Below, piece after piece: positions 17,297 through 26,289 of a stretch of DNA of 64,000 bases. The stretch's first letter is position 1, and each line of letters begins with the position of its first letter. The notes under the pieces are model-generated. The model worked only from the letters and a program-made list of their open reading frames with translations. It was not told where the DNA came from and made no database searches. This DNA is from Bacteroidota bacterium. GTDB lineage: Bacteria > Bacteroidota > Bacteroidia > Chitinophagales > Chitinophagaceae. The translations under genes and the position numbers were made by a program. The DNA is taken from the NCBI GenBank assembly GCA_018267965.1, contig JAFDXK010000006.1, forward strand, positions 94,907 through 158,906, given 5' to 3'.

Positions 17297-19684
17297 CTAT
17301 TTGGTAACTACCATCTTTTTGGTGTCTACCTCTTGTCCGTCAACTATTAATGAATAGAGATATTGGCCCGGCACCAATTTTTCGCCACTTACAGTTATAC
17401 TGCCTTTACCTTTTGCGGTTACGTGGTAGCGATATAACTCCCTGCCATTTAAATCATAAATAGCTATGTATGCAGATTGTTGCATCTTCACAATACTGAA
17501 ACCGATACTGGTTTCTGCACCAAATGGATTAGGCGTATTCTGATACAGTTCATTATTAATACCTGGCGCTTGCGTATCTGATTTACCAGAATTACTGGTC
17601 AATTGTGCTAACCTTGCGTTGATGGTATTTAGTTCTGATTGCAATTGTTCATTCCTTAATTTCTGTTCTTCCAATTGCTTTTTAACATCATCAATATTTT
17701 GCTTCATCATACCTAAACCGCCATCACCAAGTATGGCTTGTATATCATCACTCTTAATGCCACTATTAAATACATAACCTTGCGGGTCTACAACTATTAC
17801 TTCACCATTGTTTGGTGGTAAATTTTCGAAACGAATACCTGAAGGTGCTGTTGGATTAGCAGGATTAGACGCATCTACATGCATACTAGTAGTTGGTAAA
17901 CCTGAAAGATGCCATCCAAAATTACCTGCATGGTCAAAAACACCTCTTGACACGCCGTCGGTACGGATATCTATATCTTGACCTGTTGTTGTAGTAATAC
18001 CAAAGATACTTGTTGATGGAGCAGTATTACCCGTGTAATCCCATGAATTAGATGTAGAAACCGTCGTCGACAGTGTTTTATTAGTATTATAAACATATCC
18101 GTTCGCATCAATACCCAGTAATTTCAATTCGTTATTATTTACCTCTAATCCCTGGAATCTGATATCTGATAGTCCATTATTTTCGTTGCCACCACTACAA
18201 TCCACATGCAATCTTGCGGTTGGTGCACCGTTATTGATACCCACAAAACCTTCCTCCCAAGCATTAGAAGGTGAGCCATTAATTATCATCCTAGGCACAG
18301 GTGAAGTCGTACCCTTATTCGTAAATATCTTTAATGGGTTATTATTGATCGTACCTAACCAATCGTTACTACCTGTACTATTACCCGATAAATTCCATGC
18401 AGTAACACCACTTCCAATAGTATTGATATCAATATTGGTATTATATACATAACCTTGTGCATCTATAGATAGTATTTTACCTTCTGCTTTCTGTTCCAAT
18501 GCTTCAAAGCGAATATCAGATAGCGTAGGATTATATCCATTACTGCTATTACCTCCATTACAGTTTACATGTAAACGCGCAGTAGGGCTCATGGTATTCC
18601 AACCCAAGAAACCACCATCATCTGTATTATAACCTCCTTTGATAACGCCTCTGAATGCACCACCACATCCACTTAAGTTCGATGCTATTCGTATGTCAAA
18701 ATCATTTATTGTTCCAAATATATTATCATTAACATTCCCGATATTATTACCCTTTAGCCTCCAGAAACAACTCTCATCGCATAGGTCAGCAACTGGCGGG
18801 CATGGATTGGAACAATTAGGATCAAGATCGTTTACAATACTACTGGCATTCGATATATCCCAGATGGTACCACATAAGTTCATACCATGAGGGTTAGCTT
18901 CTCCGGGCGTATTAAAATTAACAATATCGATATCTATATAATGTCCACCTGCAGCTAAATGTTTAAGAAACCAATTGTTGGGTGATGGAGTTGATGGGAT
19001 AACAGTTACAACTTGAAAGGTGTCATAATATCCAGGAACATGTCCTGCAGTCTGAGGTATCCTGGTTAATGAAACCGGAGCCCCATCTACGCGTATTTGA
19101 TAACAATAATTATCGCATGCCAGTACGAAATTGAAACTAAAATCACCATCCTGACAAGTAGTAAATTCACGCCTGAATGTGGTAGTATAAGCTCTAGGCG
19201 TGGCATCTGTAGTCATAGGCCAAGTATAACCGTTTACATAGTTTGCAGGGGTTATCCAATGACTTTCATGCCAATCAGGACAACATATGCCACTATTATG
19301 ATGACAAGTATTTGTACCACTAGCCGAAAAGTTAGCGTTATCAAGATGCCAAGATGCACATGGTGGAACAATACGTGCATTATAACCAAATGAAGTTATT
19401 CCCAACAGTGAGGCCAATGGAGTTGTAACAGATACTATTTTCCATCTTCTGTCGTTATGAGGGCCTTGTGATGTCAATGGGTCTCTTCTACAAGGCAGGT
19501 CATAGGGGCCTGATGGATAACTTGGATTAATGTGCCTGTTCTCTATAGCTCCGGTGCTAATATTGAGACCACTACTCATACATTGAGCGAATCCATTACT
19601 GAAGGGTGTAAGCAACAGTAGCACAAACCCAACATATGTGGCAATATACCTTGCAAGTGGATTTCTTAAAGTTTGTTTTTTCAT
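17297..19684 (-). CDS. T9SS-exported protein with type A sorting domain and internal repeats
   Basis: A 795-residue surface or secreted protein. A signal peptide (residues 1-33) is followed by a Cys-rich N-terminal part, then at least three repeats built on LHV-x-C-x-GGN, SDIRFEALE and GYVYNTN, separated by 90-110 residues. A short coiled coil (about 655-700, KKQLEEQKLRNEQLQSEL) leads into the C-terminal sorting domain: YQNTPNPFG, IAIYDLNGRELYRY, and a final GQYLYSLIVDGQEVDTKKMV. This domain directs export through the type IX system and attachment to the cell surface. The repeat-plus-coiled-coil layout resembles phage tail-fibre tips and adhesins. A role as an adhesin or surface filament is inference. 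Confidence 0.85.
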   Translation of the reverse strand: MKKQTLRNPLARYIATYVGFVLLLLTPFSNGFAQCMSSGLNISTGAIENRHINPSYPSGPYDLPCRRDPLTSQGPHNDRRWKIVSVTTPLASLLGITSFGYNARIVPPCASWHLDNANFSASGTNTCHHNSGICCPDWHESHWITPANYVNGYTWPMTTDATPRAYTTTFRREFTTCQDGDFSFNFVLACDNYCYQIRVDGAPVSLTRIPQTAGHVPGYYDTFQVVTVIPSTPSPNNWFLKHLAAGGHYIDIDIVNFNTPGEANPHGMNLCGTIWDISNASSIVNDLDPNCSNPCPPVADLCDESCFWRLKGNNIGNVNDNIFGTINDFDIRIASNLSGCGGAFRGVIKGGYNTDDGGFLGWNTMSPTARLHVNCNGGNSSNGYNPTLSDIRFEALEQKAEGKILSIDAQGYVYNTNIDINTIGSGVTAWNLSGNSTGSNDWLGTINNNPLKIFTNKGTTSPVPRMIINGSPSNAWEEGFVGINNGAPTARLHVDCSGGNENNGLSDIRFQGLEVNNNELKLLGIDANGYVYNTNKTLSTTVSTSNSWDYTGNTAPSTSIFGITTTTGQDIDIRTDGVSRGVFDHAGNFGWHLSGLPTTSMHVDASNPANPTAPSGIRFENLPPNNGEVIVVDPQGYVFNSGIKSDDIQAILGDGGLGMMKQNIDDVKKQLEEQKLRNEQLQSELNTINARLAQLTSNSGKSDTQAPGINNELYQNTPNPFGAETSIGFSIVKMQQSAYIAIYDLNGRELYRYHVTAKGKGSITVSGEKLVPGQYLYSLIVDGQEVDTKKMVVTK

Positions 19685-19995
19685 TTTTAAAAGTTTTAGG
19701 TTAAAAATTGTTTAAATAGTCTGATGGTTAGGTGAGCTTTTATTTCAGCATAGGCAACATGTTTTAGGTTTAAATAGATGATATTGTCAAATGTATACCC
19801 CGGTGGGTGATGAAAAATCTTTACCTGCACTAAAAGCAGAGTTGATAATACCAATAGCCATTTTTACGACATGAACAAACCATCTCACTAAGCAGTTTTT
19901 ATTATTTTATAGACCATTACTATATATAATTATGTATATTTGCTATAATAAAATAGCTTATATGCTACTTGTAAACCACCATTATCTTTACTATA

Positions 19996-20065
19996 CCTTC
20001 CCTCATTAGCGTGAGATTGCCACATTACCTATTTACGTTCGTAAATACTTCATTCGCAATGACAG
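19996..20065 (-). repeat. Dispersed palindromic repeat-like element
   Basis: Read on the minus strand it begins CCTGTCATTGCGAATGAAG and later has GTGGCAATCTCACGC. That is close to the widespread intergenic repeat with TCATTGCGAG and GGCAATCTC arms. An inner palindrome, ATTTACG-TT-CGTAAAT, lies at its centre. Only one copy is in this window, so the assignment is by memory of the pattern. Confidence 0.4.
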
Positions 20066-20092
20066 GAGAAGGGAACAGAAAGTGCAAAACCT

Positions 20093-20118
20093 GCAACATT
20101 TCGCAACAAAATGCAACA
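20093..20118 (+). repeat. 26-bp direct repeat, copy 1
   Basis: GCAACATTTCGCAACAAAAT and the following bases match copy 2 at 20174-20199 in 23 of 26 positions, 81 bases apart, upstream of the VWA gene. Confidence 0.65.
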
Positions 20119-20173
20119 ATTCGCTTCACAATTCATTGATAACCAATAGCACTAAAATAAACCCTTCAAAAAC

Positions 20174-20199
20174 GCAACAATTCGCAACAAAACACAACA
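20174..20199 (+). repeat. 26-bp direct repeat, copy 2
   Basis: GCAACAATTCGCAACAAAAC and the following bases form the second copy. It ends 40 bases before the VWA start codon, so it may be a protein-binding site. Confidence 0.65.
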
Positions 20200-20238
20200 T
20201 TTTAACCACCCTCCAAAAAACGCCCTATTTTCGTACTG

Positions 20239-21297
20239 ATGATGCGTTACCTCTTATGTGTATTGTTTTATTTTGCCTGCATAGGTTATGCTTTTGCACA
20301 ACAACGGCACAGGGTACTTATCGTGCTGGATGCATCCGTAGGGATGAGCCAAGCCCTTGATGGCAATGACAGTAAATTCAGGGCTGCGGGGAAGCTCATC
20401 ATGCAGCTAATAGATAGTGTATATGCACGCAATAGTGAGGTAGAATTCGGGCTGCGTGCTTTCGGGCAACAATACCCTGTAAATGAGAACAACTGTTTTG
20501 ATACAAAACTGGAAGTGCAATTCAGCATGAACAATTATACTCAGATGGGGTTGAGGTTAAATAGTCTGCGCAACATAGGTAGAGCACCTGTAGCATTTGC
20601 CACGAATGAAGCCTTGGATTATGATGCCGTCAACACAGGAAGATATATTTATCATATCATACTAATAACTGGCAAAGACAGTACTTGTGACGGAGACCTG
20701 TGTAAACTGGTGAAAAAAATGGCTGATAAACATATTCCGCCTGCCTGTATTATTGGTGTAGGCAAGAGTGAAGCCAATGATAAATACAAATATAACTGTA
20801 TCGGTTCTTACAAAACATTGAATTCATCTATGAGTATTACCAAAACAGTGAATGAAATACTTAACGAATGCTGCCGGATACCTTATTTGGTAAAGGGCGT
20901 ATACACAGCACAAAACGATAGCATTGAAGTATATAAGCCTTTGCCTAAAGAAATTGTTCCTGCCAAAATGAAAACTGCAGTAACTAAAAAACCTGACCCT
21001 ATTAAAGCAAACAACGCTGTTGTAAATACGGTACAAGAACCCGGTGTACTCAACCCAGACAAGATGGGTTTTCTGAAACTGATAAATCTACCTGGTGTAG
21101 AAAAAATACGGCTCTATTATACCACTGTTGATACCAACTATAGGTTCTACTGCGAAATAAGAATAGGTTATTCCATAGCAGATAAACACATCAAATTACC
21201 GGTTGGAAAATTCCGTCTTTTATATAACGATGGAGAAACGGATGTTAAAAAGGAATTTATTGTTAGAAGCAAAAAGACAGTTGAGATTAGTCTGTAA
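20239..21297 (+). CDS. Secreted VWA-domain protein
   Basis: A 352-residue protein with a signal peptide ending YAFAQ (residue 21) and a von Willebrand factor A domain (about 24-210). The first strand, VLIVLDASVGMS, carries Asp31 and Ser33 of the metal site, but the second serine of DxSxS is Gly35, so metal binding may be weakened. FGLRAFGQQYP and HIILITGKDSTCDGDLCKL follow the VWA pattern; CDGD at the fourth strand is usual in Bacteroidota and Proteobacteria VWA proteins. The C-terminal 110 residues form a beta-rich domain of unknown role. Its end overlaps the end of the convergent Wzy-like gene by 11 bases. Confidence 0.82.
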   Translation: MMRYLLCVLFYFACIGYAFAQQRHRVLIVLDASVGMSQALDGNDSKFRAAGKLIMQLIDSVYARNSEVEFGLRAFGQQYPVNENNCFDTKLEVQFSMNNYTQMGLRLNSLRNIGRAPVAFATNEALDYDAVNTGRYIYHIILITGKDSTCDGDLCKLVKKMADKHIPPACIIGVGKSEANDKYKYNCIGSYKTLNSSMSITKTVNEILNECCRIPYLVKGVYTAQNDSIEVYKPLPKEIVPAKMKTAVTKKPDPIKANNAVVNTVQEPGVLNPDKMGFLKLINLPGVEKIRLYYTTVDTNYRFYCEIRIGYSIADKHIKLPVGKFRLLYNDGETDVKKEFIVRSKKTVEISL

Positions 21298-22519
21298 CTT
21301 TAAAATCCTTCTTCTTTATAAAATCGGGGAAGATATTAGAGAACACCAATAGCCATATCAGATACTCGGTAGTATTGGTAATGTAGCTGCCTGTAAATTG
21401 GTAAATGAAGATGAATACGAACAACCACAACCTGAATGGATTAGCGTATACTTTTGTCCTGAAGAAAAAGAAAATTTCTATCAGCAAACGTATGACCAAG
21501 CCTACGTAGCCAAAATAGATAATGGTTTCGGCAGAAGCATTAGGAATTCGGATTACATCAGGCATGCGGGTATAACTGTAATATTCTATCACAATACTTC
21601 TCCCTAAAAGTTTGATTTGCCCGGGCCCTATGCCCCATAGCATACTCTTTTGTTGAATGATCTTGTTGGCAAGAATAAATGCTTCGTACGTTCTGCCTCT
21701 GGCAGAAGTATCATCCCCGTGATAAATATTGGCAATACGTAGAAAGACCGGGTTATCAGGAAAAAACACAAACAATACAATCAACAGAATGACCAGTAAA
21801 ATGAAAATGAATAGAAATATATTTTTTCTTCGTGTGTTATGAAATATCCTGGATGAATAAGAGACCAAAACAATAACTGTACTCATTAATAATGCCCCTA
21901 ATACACCAAATGAAAAAGATAGTATTAGCGGTATACTCACTATCAGGAAATTGTATAAGACCCCTTTGCCCTTGAAAAACAGCATCCTGCTATAGAAATA
22001 AATAGCCAGCGGACAAAACAAGAGACTGTAATGAGATGCTTCTGAAGTAAATAATTTAAGGCGCGGTAAATTATCAAGATGTTCTGATATTGGCAGCGTA
22101 TACCATACCAGGGGTTTCAAGACAGGAATAAACAAGATAAAGATACTCAAAAGCGTAAGTGTGAAATTGAGTATGGTGATGTTTCTAAAAATCTTGTCCC
22201 AATTAACGGAAGTATCATTTATGTAATCATTTGCGACTATCAGAAAAGCGATTGTGCAAACAATTATGGCGTCTGAAATAATATATCTGGTTATTGCAAC
22301 ACCCTGACTAAAATGCAATACAGCAAACAATAGCAGCGGAATCATTAAACCCAAAAACAGCCTGACCCTTTTGTGCACGGCAATCAGGTATAGCCAAACA
22401 GGAGTAAGTAATAATGTAAACGTAACACTTTGGGGCAGAAAGGCTGTGTTAAAAAAGAAAAGGAACAGCACTATAAAACCTACCCATATATTTTTTAAGT
22501 GTTGGTTAGTTGCTTCCAT
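21287..22519 (-). CDS. Wzy-like polysaccharide polymerase (O-antigen polymerase)
   Basis: A 410-residue integral membrane protein with about 11 hydrophobic segments and a large loop near residues 260-320 (IYHGDDTSARGRTYEAF and GIGPGQIKLLG). Wzy/O-antigen-ligase proteins share this layout, with an Arg-rich long periplasmic loop and RGR(T/I) before a WGxGPGQ segment. It probably polymerises a surface polysaccharide at the periplasmic face. It is the last gene of a minus-strand operon, with its start overlapping the flippase stop by 25 bases. Sequence divergence in this family is high, so ligase versus polymerase cannot be decided. Confidence 0.72.
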   Translation of the reverse strand: MEATNQHLKNIWVGFIVLFLFFFNTAFLPQSVTFTLLLTPVWLYLIAVHKRVRLFLGLMIPLLLFAVLHFSQGVAITRYIISDAIIVCTIAFLIVANDYINDTSVNWDKIFRNITILNFTLTLLSIFILFIPVLKPLVWYTLPISEHLDNLPRLKLFTSEASHYSLLFCPLAIYFYSRMLFFKGKGVLYNFLIVSIPLILSFSFGVLGALLMSTVIVLVSYSSRIFHNTRRKNIFLFIFILLVILLIVLFVFFPDNPVFLRIANIYHGDDTSARGRTYEAFILANKIIQQKSMLWGIGPGQIKLLGRSIVIEYYSYTRMPDVIRIPNASAETIIYFGYVGLVIRLLIEIFFFFRTKVYANPFRLWLFVFIFIYQFTGSYITNTTEYLIWLLVFSNIFPDFIKKKDFKVTD

Positions 22520-23970
22520 CTTTCTTTATTAATAATAGCAGATAAATAAAACCGCCATAGCATTCGAGCTACCAATATCGCCAACAATATACTTAGCCAT
22601 ATATTCTGAACATATATCAATGCAATACCTGCATAGATAGGTGCCATCTCAAGCAGTGTATTCTCTATCGAAACCGACTGGTACAATTTGCGTTGAACAA
22701 TCACACTAACGAATGGTGCGGCAATACACAAGCCTACCATCATACCTTCTATCATTGCCGAAGGCGTATGAAACAAAAACAAGCCAGAAAGCATACAAGC
22801 ATAGCAGAGCGCACAATATATTAAAGTAACGAGCGTAGCAGATATTTCTTTTCCGGAAGCATTAAGATAGAACACCGGCATAATGGTATAGGCAAATACT
22901 AATTCAAAGCCAATAAAATCGCGGATATAACTTGCTATATGGCTGTAGGTTTCGTCTCCCACCCAATAATGAAACAATACAGGAGATACGTAAAAGAAGA
23001 ATACCAAAGAAAAAATAACTATTGCACTCAGCGCTCCCTTTACGCTTTTATATAGCGCAGCAGGATTAAGACCCTTCGACGTCATGGAAGATATACGTGG
23101 TAATACCCATATAGCAATAGCTGTAAAAATGATATGGATATGGTTGAACATAGTTGATACCAGACCATACCCTGACACAGTACTCAGTCCACTAAATTGA
23201 GAAACCCAAAACCTGTCAGTCTGAAAAGTAAGAATTACAATAACAGATTGCAGCCATGGCCAAACACTGAAATTAAGCAGTAGTTTAAATTCTTGCTTAT
23301 CTCTCACCCTACCTAATGCATAGCCCGGCACAATCTTTTTTATCACCACAAATTGCAATCCGAGGTAAAGCAGAGTATACGTAGCATTTGCTAAAAGAAT
23401 ACTGAGCAGAGGCATTTTCTTAATGGCCAGCAGCAACGTGATGCCTAATAACCCAAAACGAAATATCATATTGAGAATGGCAGCTGTCTTAAACCTTTCT
23501 GTAGCTTTAATAATATTTTGAAACACCTGGTCTACAAAACGTAAACCTGCTATTGCTGCAGCTACCACAATGCATTGAGCAACATGTACGACTGAAGATG
23601 TTGCTACATTCCACCAATTAAACTTAACTGCAAAATGAGACAATCCAAAGCCTGCAAGCGCGACAACAATCAGCAAAACGGCAGTAATGTGCAAGATGCC
23701 GTTAATAGCATCATTCACACGTTTAGCATCATTTTTAGCCAGTTCGAACGATACATTTTTAATAGCTGTAACGCCTAAATTGAAATTAAATAACTGTAAT
23801 ACTGTGATGATGGTTGTCAGCAATACCCATAGCCCGAATACTTCCATACCCATGTTACGCATTAATAAAGGCACTACAGCCATATACGCTACGGGGTATA
23901 AGGCAGCATCAAACACACTCCACAGAGAGTGATTCAATCCTTTGGGCAACTTTATTCTATTCCATACCAC
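22495..23970 (-). CDS. Wzx-like polysaccharide flippase
   Basis: A 491-residue protein with 12 or more hydrophobic segments, of the MOP superfamily (oligosaccharide flippases; RfbX/Wzx or MurJ-like). The N-terminal half has the usual pattern of Arg/Lys-ended loops and FQTDRFWVSQFSG in the middle. It should move an undecaprenyl-linked repeat unit across the inner membrane. The start is GTG at 23968-23970, overlapping the upstream Wzz gene by 14 bases; no ATG lies close. Together with Wzz and Wzy it forms the Wzx/Wzy/Wzz set, but no glycosyltransferases are beside it. Confidence 0.8.
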   Translation of the reverse strand: MVWNRIKLPKGLNHSLWSVFDAALYPVAYMAVVPLLMRNMGMEVFGLWVLLTTIITVLQLFNFNLGVTAIKNVSFELAKNDAKRVNDAINGILHITAVLLIVVALAGFGLSHFAVKFNWWNVATSSVVHVAQCIVVAAAIAGLRFVDQVFQNIIKATERFKTAAILNMIFRFGLLGITLLLAIKKMPLLSILLANATYTLLYLGLQFVVIKKIVPGYALGRVRDKQEFKLLLNFSVWPWLQSVIVILTFQTDRFWVSQFSGLSTVSGYGLVSTMFNHIHIIFTAIAIWVLPRISSMTSKGLNPAALYKSVKGALSAIVIFSLVFFFYVSPVLFHYWVGDETYSHIASYIRDFIGFELVFAYTIMPVFYLNASGKEISATLVTLIYCALCYACMLSGLFLFHTPSAMIEGMMVGLCIAAPFVSVIVQRKLYQSVSIENTLLEMAPIYAGIALIYVQNIWLSILLAILVARMLWRFYLSAIINKERWKQLTNT

Positions 23971-24844
23971 TCCTGAAGAAATTAATAATTACAGATAGCA
24001 AACAAGACGTAACTAAAGCCAACCCAATCAAACCAAACAAAAATTCTTTAGTAGTACGTACGGGTCTATCGGCAGGAGTGAAGCCATGAATGACTTCAAT
24101 AGAATTATGAACGGCGTTGTAATATTCTTTATCTAATTTCTTGTCTTGCAAAACATCCTTGTATGCTAATAAGGAAGTAATCGCTGTAAACCCGGTAATA
24201 CTATCGGATTGTGTATGTACATTTTTAAGATAGCGGGTATAAGCATCAACAAGCGAATCTATCTGCGCCATGCTCCTGTCTATGTACCATATTTTTTCCT
24301 CCCTGGTATGACGCTCTATTTCACTCCTTACCTTTCTATAAGGAGTATTGTTGAGATAGTTTACAATACCCTCTTGCAGGGGTTTATAAACATCTCTGTC
24401 TAACGACAATACAGTAATATAAATCGGGAACCGTAAAGATAAGTTAGCATTATCAGAATAGTCATCATATAACGGGCTACCCAACGAGTTAGTAGGAATT
24501 ACACGAAGTATTGAGCCAGCTTGTTTTTGCGATATATTTAATATTTCAGATAGTTCTCCTACAGAATGAACTTTGGCGAGGTCGTCCAACTTTTTAAGCA
24601 TTTCGCCATAAGTTTTTTGATGCATGTGATTGTACGAACAGACAAGGTCGGATTCAAAATATGGTGGCTTTAAATACCAATAAGTAAATGCGGCAGCCGA
24701 AAGCAGTAAAAACATAGAGACAGTAAGCACCATCTGCCTGCGAATGGATGTAAACATAAAACGAACTAACCTGCTAATGAAACCTGTAAAACCAGACAAA
24801 AAAGCGGCTACTTCCTTTTTATTAATCAATTCATATTCATCCAT
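23957..24844 (-). CDS. Wzz-like chain-length determinant
   Basis: A 295-residue inner-membrane protein with one membrane segment near 37-54 and another near 270-290, with a coiled periplasmic region between. That is the Wzz/PCP topology. It lacks a C-terminal tyrosine kinase domain. The family sets the chain length of Wzy-made polysaccharide. It starts the operon: a TATATTTG box (minus strand, 24954-24961) lies about 110 bases upstream of the ATG. Overlaps with both downstream starts suggest tight translational coupling. Confidence 0.75.
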   Translation of the reverse strand: MDEYELINKKEVAAFLSGFTGFISRLVRFMFTSIRRQMVLTVSMFLLLSAAAFTYWYLKPPYFESDLVCSYNHMHQKTYGEMLKKLDDLAKVHSVGELSEILNISQKQAGSILRVIPTNSLGSPLYDDYSDNANLSLRFPIYITVLSLDRDVYKPLQEGIVNYLNNTPYRKVRSEIERHTREEKIWYIDRSMAQIDSLVDAYTRYLKNVHTQSDSITGFTAITSLLAYKDVLQDKKLDKEYYNAVHNSIEVIHGFTPADRPVRTTKEFLFGLIGLALVTSCLLSVIINFFRSGME

Positions 24845-25011
24845 GAATCAGTCATTTGAGTTAAATAAACAGCAATAGTAAATTGAACACCAATGGTGTA
24901 AGGAGTCGATAAGTAAGGCGGCGCTACAAATAAGTCAATATTATCTGAATATACAAATATACTTAGCCCAACAGGCTTTTGAAGGAGACCAATCAGCCGA
25001 AGATGATATAA

Positions 25012-26154
25012 TTACCCCACCTGCAAGGGTAGCGCCTTATTTTGAATAAAATAGATAAGCTTTATAGATAACGCATGTAACTGTGTTTTACTATGTGCAT
25101 TTCGTTCGATGTGATATATGGTTTGGGATATTTCTTCAGCCATCTGCTGCATAGCCGTAAAGGAAATATTGGTAACCGCCAATTTTTGCACAAAAGCAGC
25201 TTCTTCAGGGGGTAACGGCACATTGTTTTGTGGCATATACCTGTTACGAATAGCATGCTCTAACAAGCTTACAACATAATGCAGCAGATTTTTCTGCTGC
25301 TCTCTACCTGCCTTACTCCACTCTTCTACGAATTTCGATACTGCAATACCATTATTAGTGAAAATAGCGTTGAACCATGTACGCACATCAGGAAACAGGT
25401 CATTCTGTGCGTGTTGCACTAGTTTTAAAGCCTCAGTAAAGCTACCATTTGCCATGTGGCCAACTTGTATAGCCTTTTTTTCATCTGCCAGCTGACGGTG
25501 AAAAAGCGCATCCGCTATCTCGGTAGCCGATATAGGCGACAGCCTTATTAATTGTGTACGGGACAGTATAGTTGCAAGTATATCTTCTATATCTTCTGCT
25601 ATGAATAGTAGTATAGTATCAGCAGGTGGTTCTTCAATCAGCTTTAAAAGAATATTGCCTTCTTTGCCCAGGTATTCTGGCCGCCAGAGAATGAGTATTT
25701 TTTTGCCTCCTTCGTAAGACTTGAGATTAAGCGTATCTATTATCTCCCGGCATTCTTCAGCTGTGATATTACCTTGCTTATTTTCGGCATTGATGAATTG
25801 CAGCCAGTCATAAGTAGTACCGTAAGGTGTTTGAGATATGAACTCCCTGAAATCCGAGATATAGTGCCTGCTCATAGCCTTAGTGCCGGGTTTTGGCGGA
25901 ATAGAGGGAAAGCTGATATGCAAATCGGCATGTTCTAATTTGCTGACTTTGCTACAATTGCTGCATTGCCCGCAAGAATCATTTGCAGCTTTGTTTTCGC
26001 AGAGTATATATTGGGCAACTGCTAAAGCCAATGGTAAACCACCCGTACCTTCATGCCCGGTCAACATCAGTGCATGCGGGAAATGACCGCTGTTTTGCAT
26101 GTTGATCAACCCATCTTTTGCCAATTGCTGGCCAACTATCTGTGAAAACTTCAT
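25012..26154 (-). CDS. holB: DNA polymerase III delta-prime subunit
   Basis: A clamp-loader subunit. The N-terminal AAA+ region starts with FSQIVGQQLAKDGL and HALMLTGHEGTGGLPLALA, where the P-loop lysine is lost, as is usual for delta-prime. The zinc-binding cysteines are Cys52, Cys61, Cys64 and Cys67, and the DLHISFPS block is typical. Sensor-1-like RTQLIRLSP follows. The 380 residues agree with the family. ATG at 26152-26154 is used; an upstream TTG adds only two residues. It stands alone: 167 bases separate it from wzz, and it is divergent from the 26290 gene. Confidence 0.9.
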   Translation of the reverse strand: MKFSQIVGQQLAKDGLINMQNSGHFPHALMLTGHEGTGGLPLALAVAQYILCENKAANDSCGQCSNCSKVSKLEHADLHISFPSIPPKPGTKAMSRHYISDFREFISQTPYGTTYDWLQFINAENKQGNITAEECREIIDTLNLKSYEGGKKILILWRPEYLGKEGNILLKLIEEPPADTILLFIAEDIEDILATILSRTQLIRLSPISATEIADALFHRQLADEKKAIQVGHMANGSFTEALKLVQHAQNDLFPDVRTWFNAIFTNNGIAVSKFVEEWSKAGREQQKNLLHYVVSLLEHAIRNRYMPQNNVPLPPEEAAFVQKLAVTNISFTAMQQMAEEISQTIYHIERNAHSKTQLHALSIKLIYFIQNKALPLQVG

Positions 26155-26212
26155 CCTCAAAAATAGAAAGAAAAACAGACAGCAGTAGCCAAAACTTTAA
26201 CAGTCATTTTAC

Positions 26213-26240
26213 CCACAGGTGTCAATAAAAAAACCTGTGG
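26213..26240. promoter_or_regulatory. Inverted repeat between divergent genes
   Basis: CCACAGGT and ACCTGTGG flank 12 bases in the 135-base gap between the two start codons, so it cannot be a normal terminator. A regulator-binding site is possible. Confidence 0.35.
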
Positions 26241-26289
26241 CATTGAATTTGAGTGTATTAAATTAGGATTAGATAAAAATCGAAAGGCT

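Larger units (their letters stand above)
19685..20238. other. Intergenic region of 554 bases
   Basis: No convincing ORF of its own. It holds the promoter region of the minus-strand T9SS gene, a TATATTTG match on the plus strand (19935-19942) without a -33 partner, a dispersed-repeat-like block (19996-20065) and a pair of 26-bp repeats (20093-20118, 20174-20199). Confidence 0.7.

Noticed and set aside
19921..19942. TATATTTG box on the plus strand in the 554-base gap
   Set aside because: No -33 element or downstream gene at a sensible distance; kept only as a note in the intergenic entry.
20082..20360. ORF of 92 codons overlapping the start of the VWA gene
   Set aside because: It covers the 26-bp repeats and has no signal, and its frame ends inside the VWA coding sequence. 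It is a shadow of repeat-rich sequence.
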